A stretch of 64,000 nucleotides of DNA from Burkholderia sp. Ac-20365 (GTDB lineage: Bacteria; Pseudomonadota; Gammaproteobacteria; Burkholderiales; Burkholderiaceae). Where the stretch lies: assembly GCF_017104715.1 (NCBI RefSeq), contig NZ_JAAGPI010000020.1, forward strand, positions 1 through 64,000, in the 5' to 3' direction. The notes below the pieces were generated by a model that saw only the letters and a program-made list of their open reading frames with translations, was not told the DNA's origin and did no database searches. Every line of letters starts with the position of its first letter. Positions within the stretch are counted from its first letter, which is position 1. Both the position numbers and the translations under genes were made by a program. This document shows positions 1 through 8,223 of this stretch, piece by piece.

Positions 1-172
1 TCAAACCTTCCTCAATTACTTCTGTGTGAGACTCGATTACTTTCGCTATTCCGGCAGTTCGAAAACCACCGTGCGTCGCCATCGAGCACCCACACTTATC
101 GGCTGTTGATTTTTAAAGAACATTCGCGGGAAGCGCCTTGCTTTCACCACGTTGCTGCGTCAGCAGCAGAGA
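1..172 (-). other. 5' leader of an rRNA operon (16S gene lies beyond the left edge)
   Basis: Read on the minus strand, this stretch follows the promoter at 179-207 and contains TGTTCTTTAAAAATCAACAG (100-122 region), the boxA-like word that precedes 16S rRNA in Burkholderia and relatives, followed by CCGATAAGTGTGG. The transcript would run out of the window at position 1 before the mature 16S end is reached, so no rRNA sequence itself is present. Identification as a leader rather than a 16S-23S spacer rests on the strong promoter immediately upstream. Confidence 0.75.
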
Positions 173-178
173 AACGAG

Positions 179-207
179 ATTATGAAGAACCTTTTTCGTT
201 TCGTCAA
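179..207 (-). promoter_or_regulatory. rrn P1-type sigma70 promoter
   Basis: On the minus strand a -35 TTGACG (202-207) is separated by exactly 17 bp from a -10 CATAAT (179-184), giving a start near 172. A run of A residues (UP-element-like, about 210-220) lies just upstream of the -35, as is usual for rRNA promoters. It drives the leader at 1-172. Confidence 0.75.
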
Positions 208-243
208 CCGGTTTTTTTAACTTCCTAACCTGCCGACTGAACG

Positions 244-315
244 GGAAAGCCTGTCAATACTGGCTTTCCGGCCTCCCTCGTTTCTTTCGCACCGCGTTGG
301 CCGCAGCGCGAAAGA
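244..315 (-). terminator. two hairpins between paaF and the rrn promoter
   Basis: Going leftward from the paaF stop codon, the first hairpin has arms TCTTTCGC/GCGAAAGA (283-290 and 308-315) and continues inward with further pairs including G-T wobbles. The second has arms GGAAAGCC/GGCTTTCC (244-251 and 262-269). Neither is followed by a clear T tract, so calling them terminators is inference. Their position fits insulation of the rRNA promoter from paaF read-through. Confidence 0.4.
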
Positions 316-369
316 GCGGAATTCTAGCTACATGCAGCACCGCATGCAAGCACATTTTGAACAATATCG

Positions 370-1146
370 TTAGCGGTGTTTGAAGGCGGGTTTGCGCTTC
401 TCGACGAACGCGGCCATCCCTTCCTTCTGGTCTTCCGTCGCGAACAACGAATGGAACAATCGCCGCTCGAAATGCACGCCTTCGGCCAACGTGGTCTCGT
501 ACGCGCGATTGACCGACTCCTTCACCATCATCACAGCCGGCAACGGAAATTCGGCGATGGTCGCAGCCGCGGCGATTGCCTCATCGATCAGATTGGCGGC
601 CGGAATCACGCGCGACACCAATCCGGACCGTTCCGCCTCAACTGCGTCCATGAATCGTCCTGTCAAACACATGTCCATCGCCTTGGCCTTCGAGACCGCA
701 CGCGGCAACCGCTGCGTGCCGCCAGCGCCAGGCATGATGCCAAGCTTGATTTCCGGCTGACCGAACTTCGCGGTGTCCGCAGCCAGGATGATGTCGCACA
801 TCATCGCAAGTTCACAGCCGCCGCCCAACGCAAAGCCCGCAACGGCCGCAATGATTGGCTTACGAATTGATCGGACAGCTTCCCAATTCCGGGTGATGTA
901 GTCGCCCTTATAGACGTCCATATAGGAATACGTCGCCATCATTCCGATGTCCGCGCCGGCCGCAAACGCTTTTTCACTCCCGGTAATAACGATGGCACCG
1001 ATGCCTTCGTCCGAATCGAAAGCACGCAATGCTTCGCCCAGTTCGTCCATTAGCACGTCGTTCAGTGCGTTAAGCGCCTTCGGGCGATTCAACGTAATCA
1101 GACCGACGCGGCCCCGCGTCTCGACCAGAATGTTCTCGAAAGCCAT
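370..1146 (-). CDS. paaF: enoyl-CoA hydratase of phenylacetate degradation (2,3-dehydroadipyl-CoA hydratase type)
   Basis: A 258-residue crotonase-fold protein, the usual length for the family. The oxyanion-hole segments are seen at about 60-70 (FAAGADIGMM) and 103-112 (AGFALGGGCE). Both catalytic glutamates of true enoyl-CoA hydratases are present, E112 in GGGCE and E132 in GQPE, so hydration rather than isomerisation is expected. The start is chosen because AGGAGGAGTGG precedes the ATG. The gene is divergent from paaZ, which matches the B. cenocepacia order paaF / paaZ-paaJ-paaG-paaI-paaK. That context is why I assign it to the Paa pathway rather than to fatty-acid oxidation, which uses very similar enzymes. 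Expression probably responds to the palindrome at 1219-1232. Confidence 0.85.
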   Translation of the reverse strand: MAFENILVETRGRVGLITLNRPKALNALNDVLMDELGEALRAFDSDEGIGAIVITGSEKAFAAGADIGMMATYSYMDVYKGDYITRNWEAVRSIRKPIIAAVAGFALGGGCELAMMCDIILAADTAKFGQPEIKLGIMPGAGGTQRLPRAVSKAKAMDMCLTGRFMDAVEAERSGLVSRVIPAANLIDEAIAAAATIAEFPLPAVMMVKESVNRAYETTLAEGVHFERRLFHSLFATEDQKEGMAAFVEKRKPAFKHR

Positions 1147-1218
1147 CCACTCCTCCTAAGTGTTTACCAGCAGGCGCAAAGGACTCGCGCCGCATCCCAA
1201 CAATGCTAACATTCACCA

Positions 1219-1232
1219 ACCAACCGGTCGGT
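1219..1232. promoter_or_regulatory. inverted repeat in the paaF-paaZ divergent region (candidate PaaR operator)
   Basis: The sequence ACCAACCGGTCGGT pairs with itself at 12 of 14 positions and is centred between the divergent paaF and paaZ starts. Burkholderia Paa genes are known to be repressed by the TetR-type PaaR, which is released by phenylacetyl-CoA and acts through a conserved inverted repeat. That this particular palindrome is the PaaR site is inference from position and symmetry. No paaR gene lies in the window. Confidence 0.6.
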
Positions 1233-1282
1233 CAATAAATCGACAAGGTTTCCTCTAACGTTCAGTCAGCATCTTGCCCGCC

Positions 1283-2974
1283 ATGACCCACCCACTCTTT
1301 ACGAAGCACGAAGACACGCTGCAGAAAGCTCTTACCGCCATCGAAACCCGTGGCTACTGGAGCCCGTTCTCCGAAATGCCGAGTCCCAAAGTGTACGGGG
1401 AAACCGCGAACGCGGACGGCGAATCGGCTTTCAAAGCTCTTCTGAACAATCAGTTCGAACTCGACCAGCCGAGCACAGGCGAAACCGTCGGCACGGAACA
1501 TTCGCCCTTCGGTTTTCCGCTTGGCGTCCGCTATCCCAAATCCAATCCGGACGCACTGATTGCGGCGGCAGTGCTGGCCCAACGCGAATGGCGCGAAGCC
1601 GGTCCCAAAGCCTGGATCGGCGTAAGCCTCGAAATTCTTGCCCGTCTTAACCGTCTGAGCTTCGAAATCGCCTACAGCGTGATGCATACCACCGGTCAGG
1701 CGTTCATGATGGCCTTCCAGGCGGGCGGTCCGCACGCCCAGGATCGCGCACTTGAAGCCGTCGCCTACGCATGGGACCAACTGCGACGAATTCCCGCCGA
1801 CGCCCACTGGGAGAAGCCGCAGGGTAAGAATCCTCCGCTGGCGATGCAGAAACGCTTTAACATCGTGCCGCGCGGAACAGGGCTCGTGCTTGGTTGCTGC
1901 ACGTTCCCGACGTGGAATGGCTACCCTGGCCTCTTCGCCGATCTGGCCACCGGCAACACGGTCATCGTCAAACCCCATCCGGGCGCGATCCTGCCCCTCG
2001 CGATCACCGTCCGCGTCGCCCGTGAGGTACTGCGCGAAGCCGGTTTCGACCCGAACGTCGTGACCTTGCTCGCGACCGAACCGAACGACGGCGAACTCGT
2101 TCAGAACCTCGCACAACGACCGGAAATCAAACTCATCGATTTCACGGGCAGCACGCAGAACGGCACCTGGCTTGAACGCAACGCGCATCAGGCGCAAGTG
2201 TTCACCGAGAAAGCCGGCGTGAACCAGATCGTGATCGATTCGGTCGACGACATTAAAGCTGCCGCGCGCAATATTGCTTTCTCGCTGGCCCTGTACTCGG
2301 GCCAGATGTGCACGGCGCCGCAAAACATTTACGTGCCGCGCGACGGCATTCGCACCGCCGAAGGCACGATCCCGTTCCAGGCGGTCGCCGACGCGATTGC
2401 CAGCTCCGTCCAGAAACTTGGCTCAGACGCCGCCCGCGCCGTTGAACTGCTAGGCGCGATCCAGAATCAAGGTGTCGAGCAACGTATCGACGAAGCCCGC
2501 AAGCTCGGACGCGTGCTCGCGGACAGCCAGTCGCTCGAACATCCCGCGTTCGCAGGCGCCCGCGTGCGCACCCCGCTCGTGCTGCAACTCGATGCCGCGA
2601 CGGATGAGGCAAAGTTCACGAAGGAGTGGTTCGGCCCGATCTCCTTCGTGATCGCAACGGACTCGACCGAACAGTCGCTCGACCTTGCCGGCCGCATCGC
2701 CGCAGAACATGGCGCGCTGACCTTTTCCGTCTATAGCACCGACGACAAGGTCATCGACGCGGCCACCGAAGCCTCGATTCGTGGCGGCGTTGCACTCTCC
2801 ATCAATTTGACGGGCGCCGTTTTCGTCAATCAGTCGGCTGCGTTCTCGGACTTCCACGGAACAGGTGCCAACCCGGCGGCGAATGCTGCGCTCGCCGATG
2901 CAGCCTTCGTCGCGAACCGCTTCCGCGTTGTTCAAAGCCGGGTCCATGTTGAACCGAAGGCCGTTACTGCGTAA
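1283..2974 (+). CDS. paaZ: PaaN/PaaZ ring-cleavage-product aldehyde dehydrogenase (no hydratase domain)
   Basis: This 563-residue protein oxidises the semialdehyde formed when the oxepin-CoA ring of phenylacetate catabolism is opened. It is one aldehyde dehydrogenase domain with the catalytic Cys at about 343 (SGQMCTAPQN) and general-base Glu at about 309 (FTEKAG). E. coli PaaZ is about 680 residues because it also carries a C-terminal MaoC-type hydratase that opens the ring. That domain is absent here, so a separate hydratase must do the job, and none is in this window. The ATG at 1283 is preferred to a TTG at 1274 because the protein then begins MTHPLF as in relatives. First gene of the paaZJGIK run. 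Confidence 0.88.
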   Translation: MTHPLFTKHEDTLQKALTAIETRGYWSPFSEMPSPKVYGETANADGESAFKALLNNQFELDQPSTGETVGTEHSPFGFPLGVRYPKSNPDALIAAAVLAQREWREAGPKAWIGVSLEILARLNRLSFEIAYSVMHTTGQAFMMAFQAGGPHAQDRALEAVAYAWDQLRRIPADAHWEKPQGKNPPLAMQKRFNIVPRGTGLVLGCCTFPTWNGYPGLFADLATGNTVIVKPHPGAILPLAITVRVAREVLREAGFDPNVVTLLATEPNDGELVQNLAQRPEIKLIDFTGSTQNGTWLERNAHQAQVFTEKAGVNQIVIDSVDDIKAAARNIAFSLALYSGQMCTAPQNIYVPRDGIRTAEGTIPFQAVADAIASSVQKLGSDAARAVELLGAIQNQGVEQRIDEARKLGRVLADSQSLEHPAFAGARVRTPLVLQLDAATDEAKFTKEWFGPISFVIATDSTEQSLDLAGRIAAEHGALTFSVYSTDDKVIDAATEASIRGGVALSINLTGAVFVNQSAAFSDFHGTGANPAANAALADAAFVANRFRVVQSRVHVEPKAVTA

Positions 2975-3093
2975 GTCGGCCAACCGGTATAGGACGTTCG
3001 ACCGACGTTTTGGCCTATAACTTCTGGCCGACTCAATATGCGCCGGACGTCGAACTAACATGCAGTCCAAGGGCCGGCACGCTTGCCGGTCCC
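2975..3093 (+). repeat. two inverted repeats between paaZ and paaJ
   Basis: Immediately after the paaZ stop, GTCGGCCA (2975-2982) pairs with TGGCCGAC (3025-3032), and inside it TATAGG (2988-2993) pairs with CCTATA (3014-3019), making one interrupted long hairpin. A second compact hairpin, GGGCCGGCA with TGCCGGTCC (3071-3092), follows just before paaJ. No T tract follows the first. They could partially terminate, or protect the 3' end of the paaZ message, within the operon. Confidence 0.55.
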
Positions 3094-3112
3094 TCTTCGC
3101 AGGAACATCGAC

Positions 3113-4315
3113 ATGACCGACGCTTTTATCTGTGACGCAATCCGCACCCCCTTTGGCCGCTACGGCGGCGCATTGAAAGACGTCCGCGCCGACGACCTCG
3201 GCGCCGTCCCCATCAAGGCGTTGATCGAACGCAATCCCGGTGTGGACTGGCGCACACTCGATGACGTGATCTACGGCTGCGCCAACCAGGCAGGCGAAGA
3301 CAACCGCAACGTTGCGCGCATGTCCGCCCTGCTCGCCGGCCTGCCGACCGATGCGCCCGGCGCGACCATCAATCGGCTGTGTGGATCAGGCATGGATGCG
3401 GTCGGCACCGCAGCCCGCGCGATCAAGGCGGGCGAGGCGAACCTGATGATCGCGGGTGGCGTGGAAAGCATGACGCGAGCGCCCTTCGTGATGGGCAAAG
3501 CGACTTCGGCCTTTTCCCGCCAGTCTGACATCTACGACACGACCATCGGCTGGCGCTTCGTCAACGCGCAGATGAAGCACCTGTATGGCGTCGATTCGAT
3601 GCCAGAAACAGCAGAGAACGTCGCAGTCGACTTCAACATCAGCCGCGCCGACCAGGACGCGTTCGCAATGCGCAGCCAGGAGAAGGCCGCTCGCGCACAA
3701 CGCGACGGTACGCTCGCCCAAGAAATCGTGGCCGTCGAAATCCCACAGAAAAAGGGCGCACCGGTCAGCGTGACGCTAGACGAGCATCCGCGCGAAACAT
3801 CGCTCGAAGCGCTCGGCAAACTGAAGGGCGTCGTGCGTCCCGACGGTTCGGTGACGGCAGGCAACGCGTCCGGCGTGAACGACGGCGCGTGCGCGCTTCT
3901 CATCGCCAGTCGTGAAGCTGCGGAGCAATACGGCCTGAAGCGCCGCGCGCGCGTGATCGGCATGGCGACGGCAGGGGTTGAGCCGCGCATCATGGGCATT
4001 GGACCGGCGCCCGCCACGCAGAAGCTGCTGAAGCAACTCAATATGTCGCTCGACCAGTTCGACGTGATCGAACTCAATGAAGCGTTCGCGTCGCAGGGCC
4101 TCGCCGTTCTGCGTCAACTCGGTTTGCGCGATGACGACCCGCGCGTCAATCCCAACGGCGGCGCAATTGCGCTCGGTCACCCGCTCGGCGCGTCCGGTGC
4201 CCGCCTGATTACGACGGCGCTATATCAGCTCGAACGCACGAATGGCCGGTACGCGCTGTGCACGATGTGCATCGGCGTCGGACAAGGCATCGCGCTCGCC
4301 ATCGAGCGCGTCTGA
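3113..4315 (+). CDS. paaJ: 3-oxoadipyl-CoA / 3-oxo-5,6-dehydrosuberyl-CoA thiolase
   Basis: A 400-residue thiolase of normal length, catalysing the CoA-dependent cleavage steps that release acetyl-CoA and finally succinyl-CoA from phenylacetate intermediates. The acylated cysteine is C90 (NRLCGSGMDA), the activating histidine H356 (GHPLGASGAR) and the second catalytic cysteine C386 (CIGVGQG). The start at 3113 is chosen over an upstream in-frame start at 3083 because AGGAACATCG precedes it and because the protein then begins MTDAFICDAIRTPFG, typical of PaaJ/PcaF. PcaF is nearly indistinguishable by sequence, so the assignment to PaaJ relies on its place in the paa cluster. Confidence 0.88.
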   Translation: MTDAFICDAIRTPFGRYGGALKDVRADDLGAVPIKALIERNPGVDWRTLDDVIYGCANQAGEDNRNVARMSALLAGLPTDAPGATINRLCGSGMDAVGTAARAIKAGEANLMIAGGVESMTRAPFVMGKATSAFSRQSDIYDTTIGWRFVNAQMKHLYGVDSMPETAENVAVDFNISRADQDAFAMRSQEKAARAQRDGTLAQEIVAVEIPQKKGAPVSVTLDEHPRETSLEALGKLKGVVRPDGSVTAGNASGVNDGACALLIASREAAEQYGLKRRARVIGMATAGVEPRIMGIGPAPATQKLLKQLNMSLDQFDVIELNEAFASQGLAVLRQLGLRDDDPRVNPNGGAIALGHPLGASGARLITTALYQLERTNGRYALCTMCIGVGQGIALAIERV

Positions 4316-4357
4316 TCGACCCGATTTCGGAAACCGTAGGAGACGAGGAGACAATCG

Positions 4358-5149
4358 ATGCCCTATGAAGCAATCCGCGTAGACATCGACGCCGCGACGC
4401 GCGTCGCCACCGTGACGCTAAACCGCCCCGACAAGCTGAACAGCTTCACGCGCGCCATGCATCAGGAACTGGGCGCGGCGCTCGACGAAGTTGAAGCTGC
4501 CGGCGCGCGCGCGCTCGTGCTCACTGGCGCTGGCCGCGGTTTCTGCGCGGGCCAGGATCTGGCCGACCTGGATTTCACGCCGGGCGCCATGACGGATCTC
4601 GGCGATCTGATCGATCAGTACTTCAATCCGCTGATCCGTCGTTTGCAAGCCCTCAAGTTGCCCGTCATCGCTGCTGTGAACGGCACGGCGGCTGGCGCCG
4701 GCGCGAACCTGGCGCTGGCCTGCGACCTCGTGCTGGCCGCGCGTTCGGCAAGTTTCATTCAGGCTTTCGTGAAGATTGGCCTGGTGCCGGATTCGGGCGG
4801 CACGTGGCTCCTGCCGCAACGCGTCGGCATGGCTCGCGCATTGGGACTGGCGATCACGGGCGACAAACTCAGCGCGGAAAAAGCGGAAAGCTGGGGCCTC
4901 ATCTGGCAAGCCGTCGACGACACCGAGTTGCAAGGCACAGCAGCCCAGCTCGCCGCGCAACTTGCGCAGCAGCCCACGCGTGCGATCGCGGCCATCAAGC
5001 AGGCAATGCGCTTAAGCGCCACGCAAACACTCGACCAGCAACTCGACCTCGAACGTGATCTGCAGCGCGAACTCGGCGCATCGCACGACTACGCGGAAGG
5101 TGTTCGTGCATTCATCGAAAAGCGCGCCCCGCGCTTCGAGGGCCGTTGA
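4358..5149 (+). CDS. paaG: ring-1,2-epoxyphenylacetyl-CoA isomerase (oxepin-CoA forming)
   Basis: A 263-residue crotonase-family protein that isomerises the epoxide to oxepin-CoA and later shifts a double bond in the opened chain. The oxyanion segments are at about 62-70 (FCAGQDLAD) and 107-116 (VNGTAAGAGA). The hydratase glutamates of PaaF are missing. In their place is the PaaG-type aspartate D145 in LVPDSGGTW, which fits isomerase chemistry. A purine-rich GGAGACGAGGAGA precedes the ATG. It lies between paaJ and paaI, and its stop is one base from the paaI start. Confidence 0.88.
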   Translation: MPYEAIRVDIDAATRVATVTLNRPDKLNSFTRAMHQELGAALDEVEAAGARALVLTGAGRGFCAGQDLADLDFTPGAMTDLGDLIDQYFNPLIRRLQALKLPVIAAVNGTAAGAGANLALACDLVLAARSASFIQAFVKIGLVPDSGGTWLLPQRVGMARALGLAITGDKLSAEKAESWGLIWQAVDDTELQGTAAQLAAQLAQQPTRAIAAIKQAMRLSATQTLDQQLDLERDLQRELGASHDYAEGVRAFIEKRAPRFEGR

Positions 5150-5150
5150 T

Positions 5151-5612
5151 ATGTCCACGCAACCCAACCTGACCGACGCGATGACACCCGACGAACTCGC
5201 CCGAGCCACCGCTGAAGCCATGTACGCGAACGACGCCTGCAGCAAGGCCCTTGGCATCGAAGTGGTCGAAGTGCGCGCAGGCTACGCGCGCCTTCGCATG
5301 AACGTGCGGCCCGATTTCCTGAATGGCCATCAGATCTGTCACGGTGGACTGATGTTCACGCTGGCCGATTCGGCATTCGCATTTGCCTGCAACTCATACA
5401 ACATCAACACCGTCGCAGCGGGCTGCTCGATTGAGTTCCTGCGCCCCGTGCAAGGCGGTGACGTGCTGACTGCGGAAGCGGTCGAGCAGACTTTGAGCGG
5501 TCGCAACGGCATCTACGACATTCGCGTCACGAACCGCGCGAACGAAACCGTTGCAATGTTTCGCGGCAAGTCCGCGCAGATCAAAGGCACGGTGATCCCC
5601 GTCAATAGCTGA
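5151..5612 (+). CDS. paaI: hydroxyphenylacetyl-CoA thioesterase, hot-dog fold
   Basis: A 153-residue single hot-dog domain thioesterase. PaaI enzymes hydrolyse stalled ring-hydroxylated phenylacetyl-CoA esters and so recover trapped CoA. The active-site helix is visible as HGGLMFTLADSAFAFACN at about 62-79, with the conserved HGG and the acidic residue in LAD. The ATG at 5151 starts one base after the paaG stop codon, so the two are translationally coupled, and the paaG 3' end (GAGGGCC) provides the ribosome site. A longer in-frame extension back into paaG is rejected because it would overlap that gene by about 100 bp. Confidence 0.85.
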   Translation: MSTQPNLTDAMTPDELARATAEAMYANDACSKALGIEVVEVRAGYARLRMNVRPDFLNGHQICHGGLMFTLADSAFAFACNSYNINTVAAGCSIEFLRPVQGGDVLTAEAVEQTLSGRNGIYDIRVTNRANETVAMFRGKSAQIKGTVIPVNS

Positions 5613-5687
5613 CAGGGAATCTCACCACATCAAGTAATTGCGTCGCCTTTCGCGCGGCATCCTATTCTGAAAGCAAGGAGACATCCG

Positions 5688-6992
5688 ATGACAACCCCGC
5701 TTCCGCTCGATCCTATTGAAAAAGCGAGCCGCGACGAGCTCGCTGCGTTGCAGCTTGAACGGCTGAAATGGTCGCTGACTCACGCGTATGAAAACTCGCC
5801 CGTCTATCGACGCAAGTTCGACGAAGCGGGTGTGCATCCGTCCGAGTTGAAGACGCTTTCGGACCTGTCGCGCTTCCCGTTCACCACGAAGAAGGATTTG
5901 CGCGACAACTATCCGTTCGGCCTGTTCGCTGTGCCGCAGGACCAGATTTCGCGGATTCATGCGTCATCGGGCACGACGGGCAAACCGACCGTCGTCGGCT
6001 ATACGGCACGCGACATCGACAACTGGGCGAATCTCGTCGCGCGGTCGATCCGTGCGGCAGGCGCGCGGCGCGGCGACAAGGTGCACATCAGCTATGGCTA
6101 TGGCCTCTTTACGGGCGGCCTCGGCGCGCACTATGGCGCGGAACGCGCGGGTCTCACGGTAATTCCGTTCGGTGGCGGCCAGACTGAGAAGCAGGTTCAG
6201 CTGATCCAGGACTTCCGTCCAGACATCATCATGGTGACGCCGAGCTACATGCTGTCGATCGCCGACGAACTTGAGCGTCAAGGTGTCGACCCGAAGACAT
6301 GCTCGCTGCGCATCGGCATCTTTGGCGCGGAACCCTGGACCAACGACATGCGCCGTGCGATCGAAGAACGCATGGGCATCGACGCCGTCGACATTTACGG
6401 CTTGTCCGAAGTCATGGGTCCGGGCGTCGCGTCGGAATGCGTCGAGACCAAAGACGGCCCGACAATCTGGGAGGATCACTTCTATCCCGAGATCATCGAT
6501 CCCGAAACGGGCGAAGTACTCCCCGACGGCGAACTCGGCGAACTCGTGTTCACGTCGCTGACGAAAGAAGCGCTGCCCATCATCCGCTATCGCACGCGCG
6601 ATCTGACGCGTCTGTTGCCCGGCACGGCGCGCACGATGCGCCGGATGGAAAAGATCACCGGCCGCTCGGACGACATGATGATCATCCGCGGCGTCAACGT
6701 CTTTCCGACGCAGATTGAGGAGCTGCTGCTGAAGCAGCGCGCGCTCGCGCCGCACTATCAGATCGTGCTGACCAAGGAAGGTCCGCTCGACGTGATGACG
6801 CTGAATGTCGAACCGTGCCCGGAGACGGCGCCTGACAAAACCGCGCTCGACGCTGCAAAACAGGCGCTCGCCTACGACATCAAGGCGTTGATCGGTGTCA
6901 CGGCGAACGTGGTGCTGCAGGGCGTGAATGGCATCGAGCGCTCGGTGGGCAAGGCGCGACGTGTGATCGACAAGCGTAAAGCTGGCGCGTAA
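5688..6992 (+). CDS. paaK: phenylacetate--CoA ligase
   Basis: A 434-residue adenylate-forming ligase that activates phenylacetate with ATP and CoA, the entry step of the pathway. The P-loop-like motif SSGTTGKP is at 93-100. The aryl-CoA-ligase core (IYGLSEVMGPG, about residues 238-248) and the C-terminal region ending SVGKARRV are intact, and the length is standard for PaaK. AAGGAGACATCCG gives a good ribosome site. It is the last gene of the cluster and is followed by a strong terminator at 6998-7035. B. cenocepacia has a second paralogue elsewhere, so this would be the copy called paaK1 there; that equivalence is inference. Confidence 0.9.
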   Translation: MTTPLPLDPIEKASRDELAALQLERLKWSLTHAYENSPVYRRKFDEAGVHPSELKTLSDLSRFPFTTKKDLRDNYPFGLFAVPQDQISRIHASSGTTGKPTVVGYTARDIDNWANLVARSIRAAGARRGDKVHISYGYGLFTGGLGAHYGAERAGLTVIPFGGGQTEKQVQLIQDFRPDIIMVTPSYMLSIADELERQGVDPKTCSLRIGIFGAEPWTNDMRRAIEERMGIDAVDIYGLSEVMGPGVASECVETKDGPTIWEDHFYPEIIDPETGEVLPDGELGELVFTSLTKEALPIIRYRTRDLTRLLPGTARTMRRMEKITGRSDDMMIIRGVNVFPTQIEELLLKQRALAPHYQIVLTKEGPLDVMTLNVEPCPETAPDKTALDAAKQALAYDIKALIGVTANVVLQGVNGIERSVGKARRVIDKRKAGA

Positions 6993-6997
6993 AAGCA

Positions 6998-7035
6998 AAC
7001 AGCCCGACGGCTGTCATATAAACCGTCGGGCTGTT
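6998..7035. terminator. bidirectional intrinsic terminator between paaK and mltA
   Basis: The 13-bp arms AACAGCCCGACGG (6998-7010) and CCGTCGGGCTGTT (7023-7035) pair perfectly across a 12-nt loop. On the minus strand the hairpin is followed by TTGCTTTTA, suiting mltA termination. On the plus strand it closes the paa operon but without a long T tract. Confidence 0.85.
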
Positions 7036-7070
7036 CAGCTAACGCTGCCCGTTCGAGGCAGCGCTGAAAA

Positions 7071-8195
7071 TCAGGAATTAGGCAGCAGCAGCCACATCCG
7101 TCCGCCCTGCTTCATCTTGCCGGCCAGGTCACCTGCCTCGTCGCCGAGTCCCCAGAAATAGTCGGCGCGCACACCACCCTTGATCGCCGAACCCGTGTCC
7201 TGAGCAAACACGAGGCGATTCATCGGGGAATTGGTCAACGGGCGCGTCGTCTGCAGGAAAACCGGCGTGCCAAGCGGAATTGACGACGGATCGACCGCAA
7301 TCGACCGTTCCGGCGTGAGCGGCACACCCAGTGCACCGATCGGGCCATCGGCACCGCCCGACGGCGCTGCCTCGTTCGAGGGCATCTCGCGGAAAAATAC
7401 GAAGCGCGGATTCGTGTCCAGCAGCCCATCGACACGCGTCGGATTCGCGCGCGCCCACGCCTTGATGCCTTGCATCGTCGCCTGAGCGGGCGTCAGTTCG
7501 CCGCGATCGAGCAGCCATCGGCCGATCGATTTATACGGCTGGTTGTTCGTCCCGCCGAAGCCGACGCGCATCACGCTGCCGTCTTCCATCACGATGCGTC
7601 CCGAGCCTTGCACCTGCAGAAAGAAAGCCTCGATAGGATCGTCGACCCAGACAAGCTCATTGCCGGTCAAAGCGCCCGAGCGCTCCAGCTGCGCGCGCGC
7701 CGGCAACGCAGAACCGGGACGGTATGACGAAGGCCAACGGTACAAAGCTGTCTGATACACGCCATGACGCACGCGCGAACCCCTCAGCAGCGGCTCGTAG
7801 TAGCCTGTCACGAGTCCGTCGAGCGTACCGTCGGTGTTCGCGAACTGGAACGGTGTGAAGTAGGTTTCGAAGAAGGTGCGCGCGCTCGACACGTCCAGGT
7901 CATCGAGCATCAACGCAGCCGCGCACGCGCGCCGCCACGTCGGTTGAGCCGCGAGACGCACGCAGTTCTGGCGCAGCGCTGCCGCCGCTCCGATCAGCGA
8001 ATCGTCCTGCCAGCCCGGCACCTGTTGCCACGCCACGGCGGTCAGCCGCTGTGCAGCTATCTGACCGGGGATGATCGCTGCGCCCGTCGGCGGCGAAACG
8101 GACGGCCGCACAACGCCGCCACCGCCGCACGACGCAAGCAGTACAGCAATCGACAGGGCTCCCGCCCAGGCCGCGGCCCGGCGGGCAAAACGCAT
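7071..8195 (-). CDS. mltA: membrane-bound lytic murein transglycosylase A
   Basis: A 374-residue outer-membrane lipoprotein that cleaves peptidoglycan glycan strands with formation of 1,6-anhydromuramic ends. The N-terminus MRFARR, a hydrophobic stretch and the lipobox LLASC|G form a clear lipoprotein signal. The MltA domain fills the centre, and the C-terminal 3D domain carries the catalytic-type aspartates in VFAQDTGSAIKGGVRADYFWG. The ATG at 8195 is chosen because it places the signal peptide at the N-terminus. An upstream in-frame ATG at 8225 would add ten residues and overlap the divergent gene. The stop lies just beyond the terminator at 6998-7035. Confidence 0.88.
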   Translation of the reverse strand: MRFARRAAAWAGALSIAVLLASCGGGGVVRPSVSPPTGAAIIPGQIAAQRLTAVAWQQVPGWQDDSLIGAAAALRQNCVRLAAQPTWRRACAAALMLDDLDVSSARTFFETYFTPFQFANTDGTLDGLVTGYYEPLLRGSRVRHGVYQTALYRWPSSYRPGSALPARAQLERSGALTGNELVWVDDPIEAFFLQVQGSGRIVMEDGSVMRVGFGGTNNQPYKSIGRWLLDRGELTPAQATMQGIKAWARANPTRVDGLLDTNPRFVFFREMPSNEAAPSGGADGPIGALGVPLTPERSIAVDPSSIPLGTPVFLQTTRPLTNSPMNRLVFAQDTGSAIKGGVRADYFWGLGDEAGDLAGKMKQGGRMWLLLPNS

Positions 8196-8223
8196 ACAAT
8201 GATTGTTCTCGATGGAAACTGCC

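Noticed and set aside
244..269. Second rrn promoter using TTGACA near 254-259 on the minus strand
   Set aside because: No -10-like hexamer lies 16-18 bp downstream. The TTGACA falls in the loop region of a hairpin.
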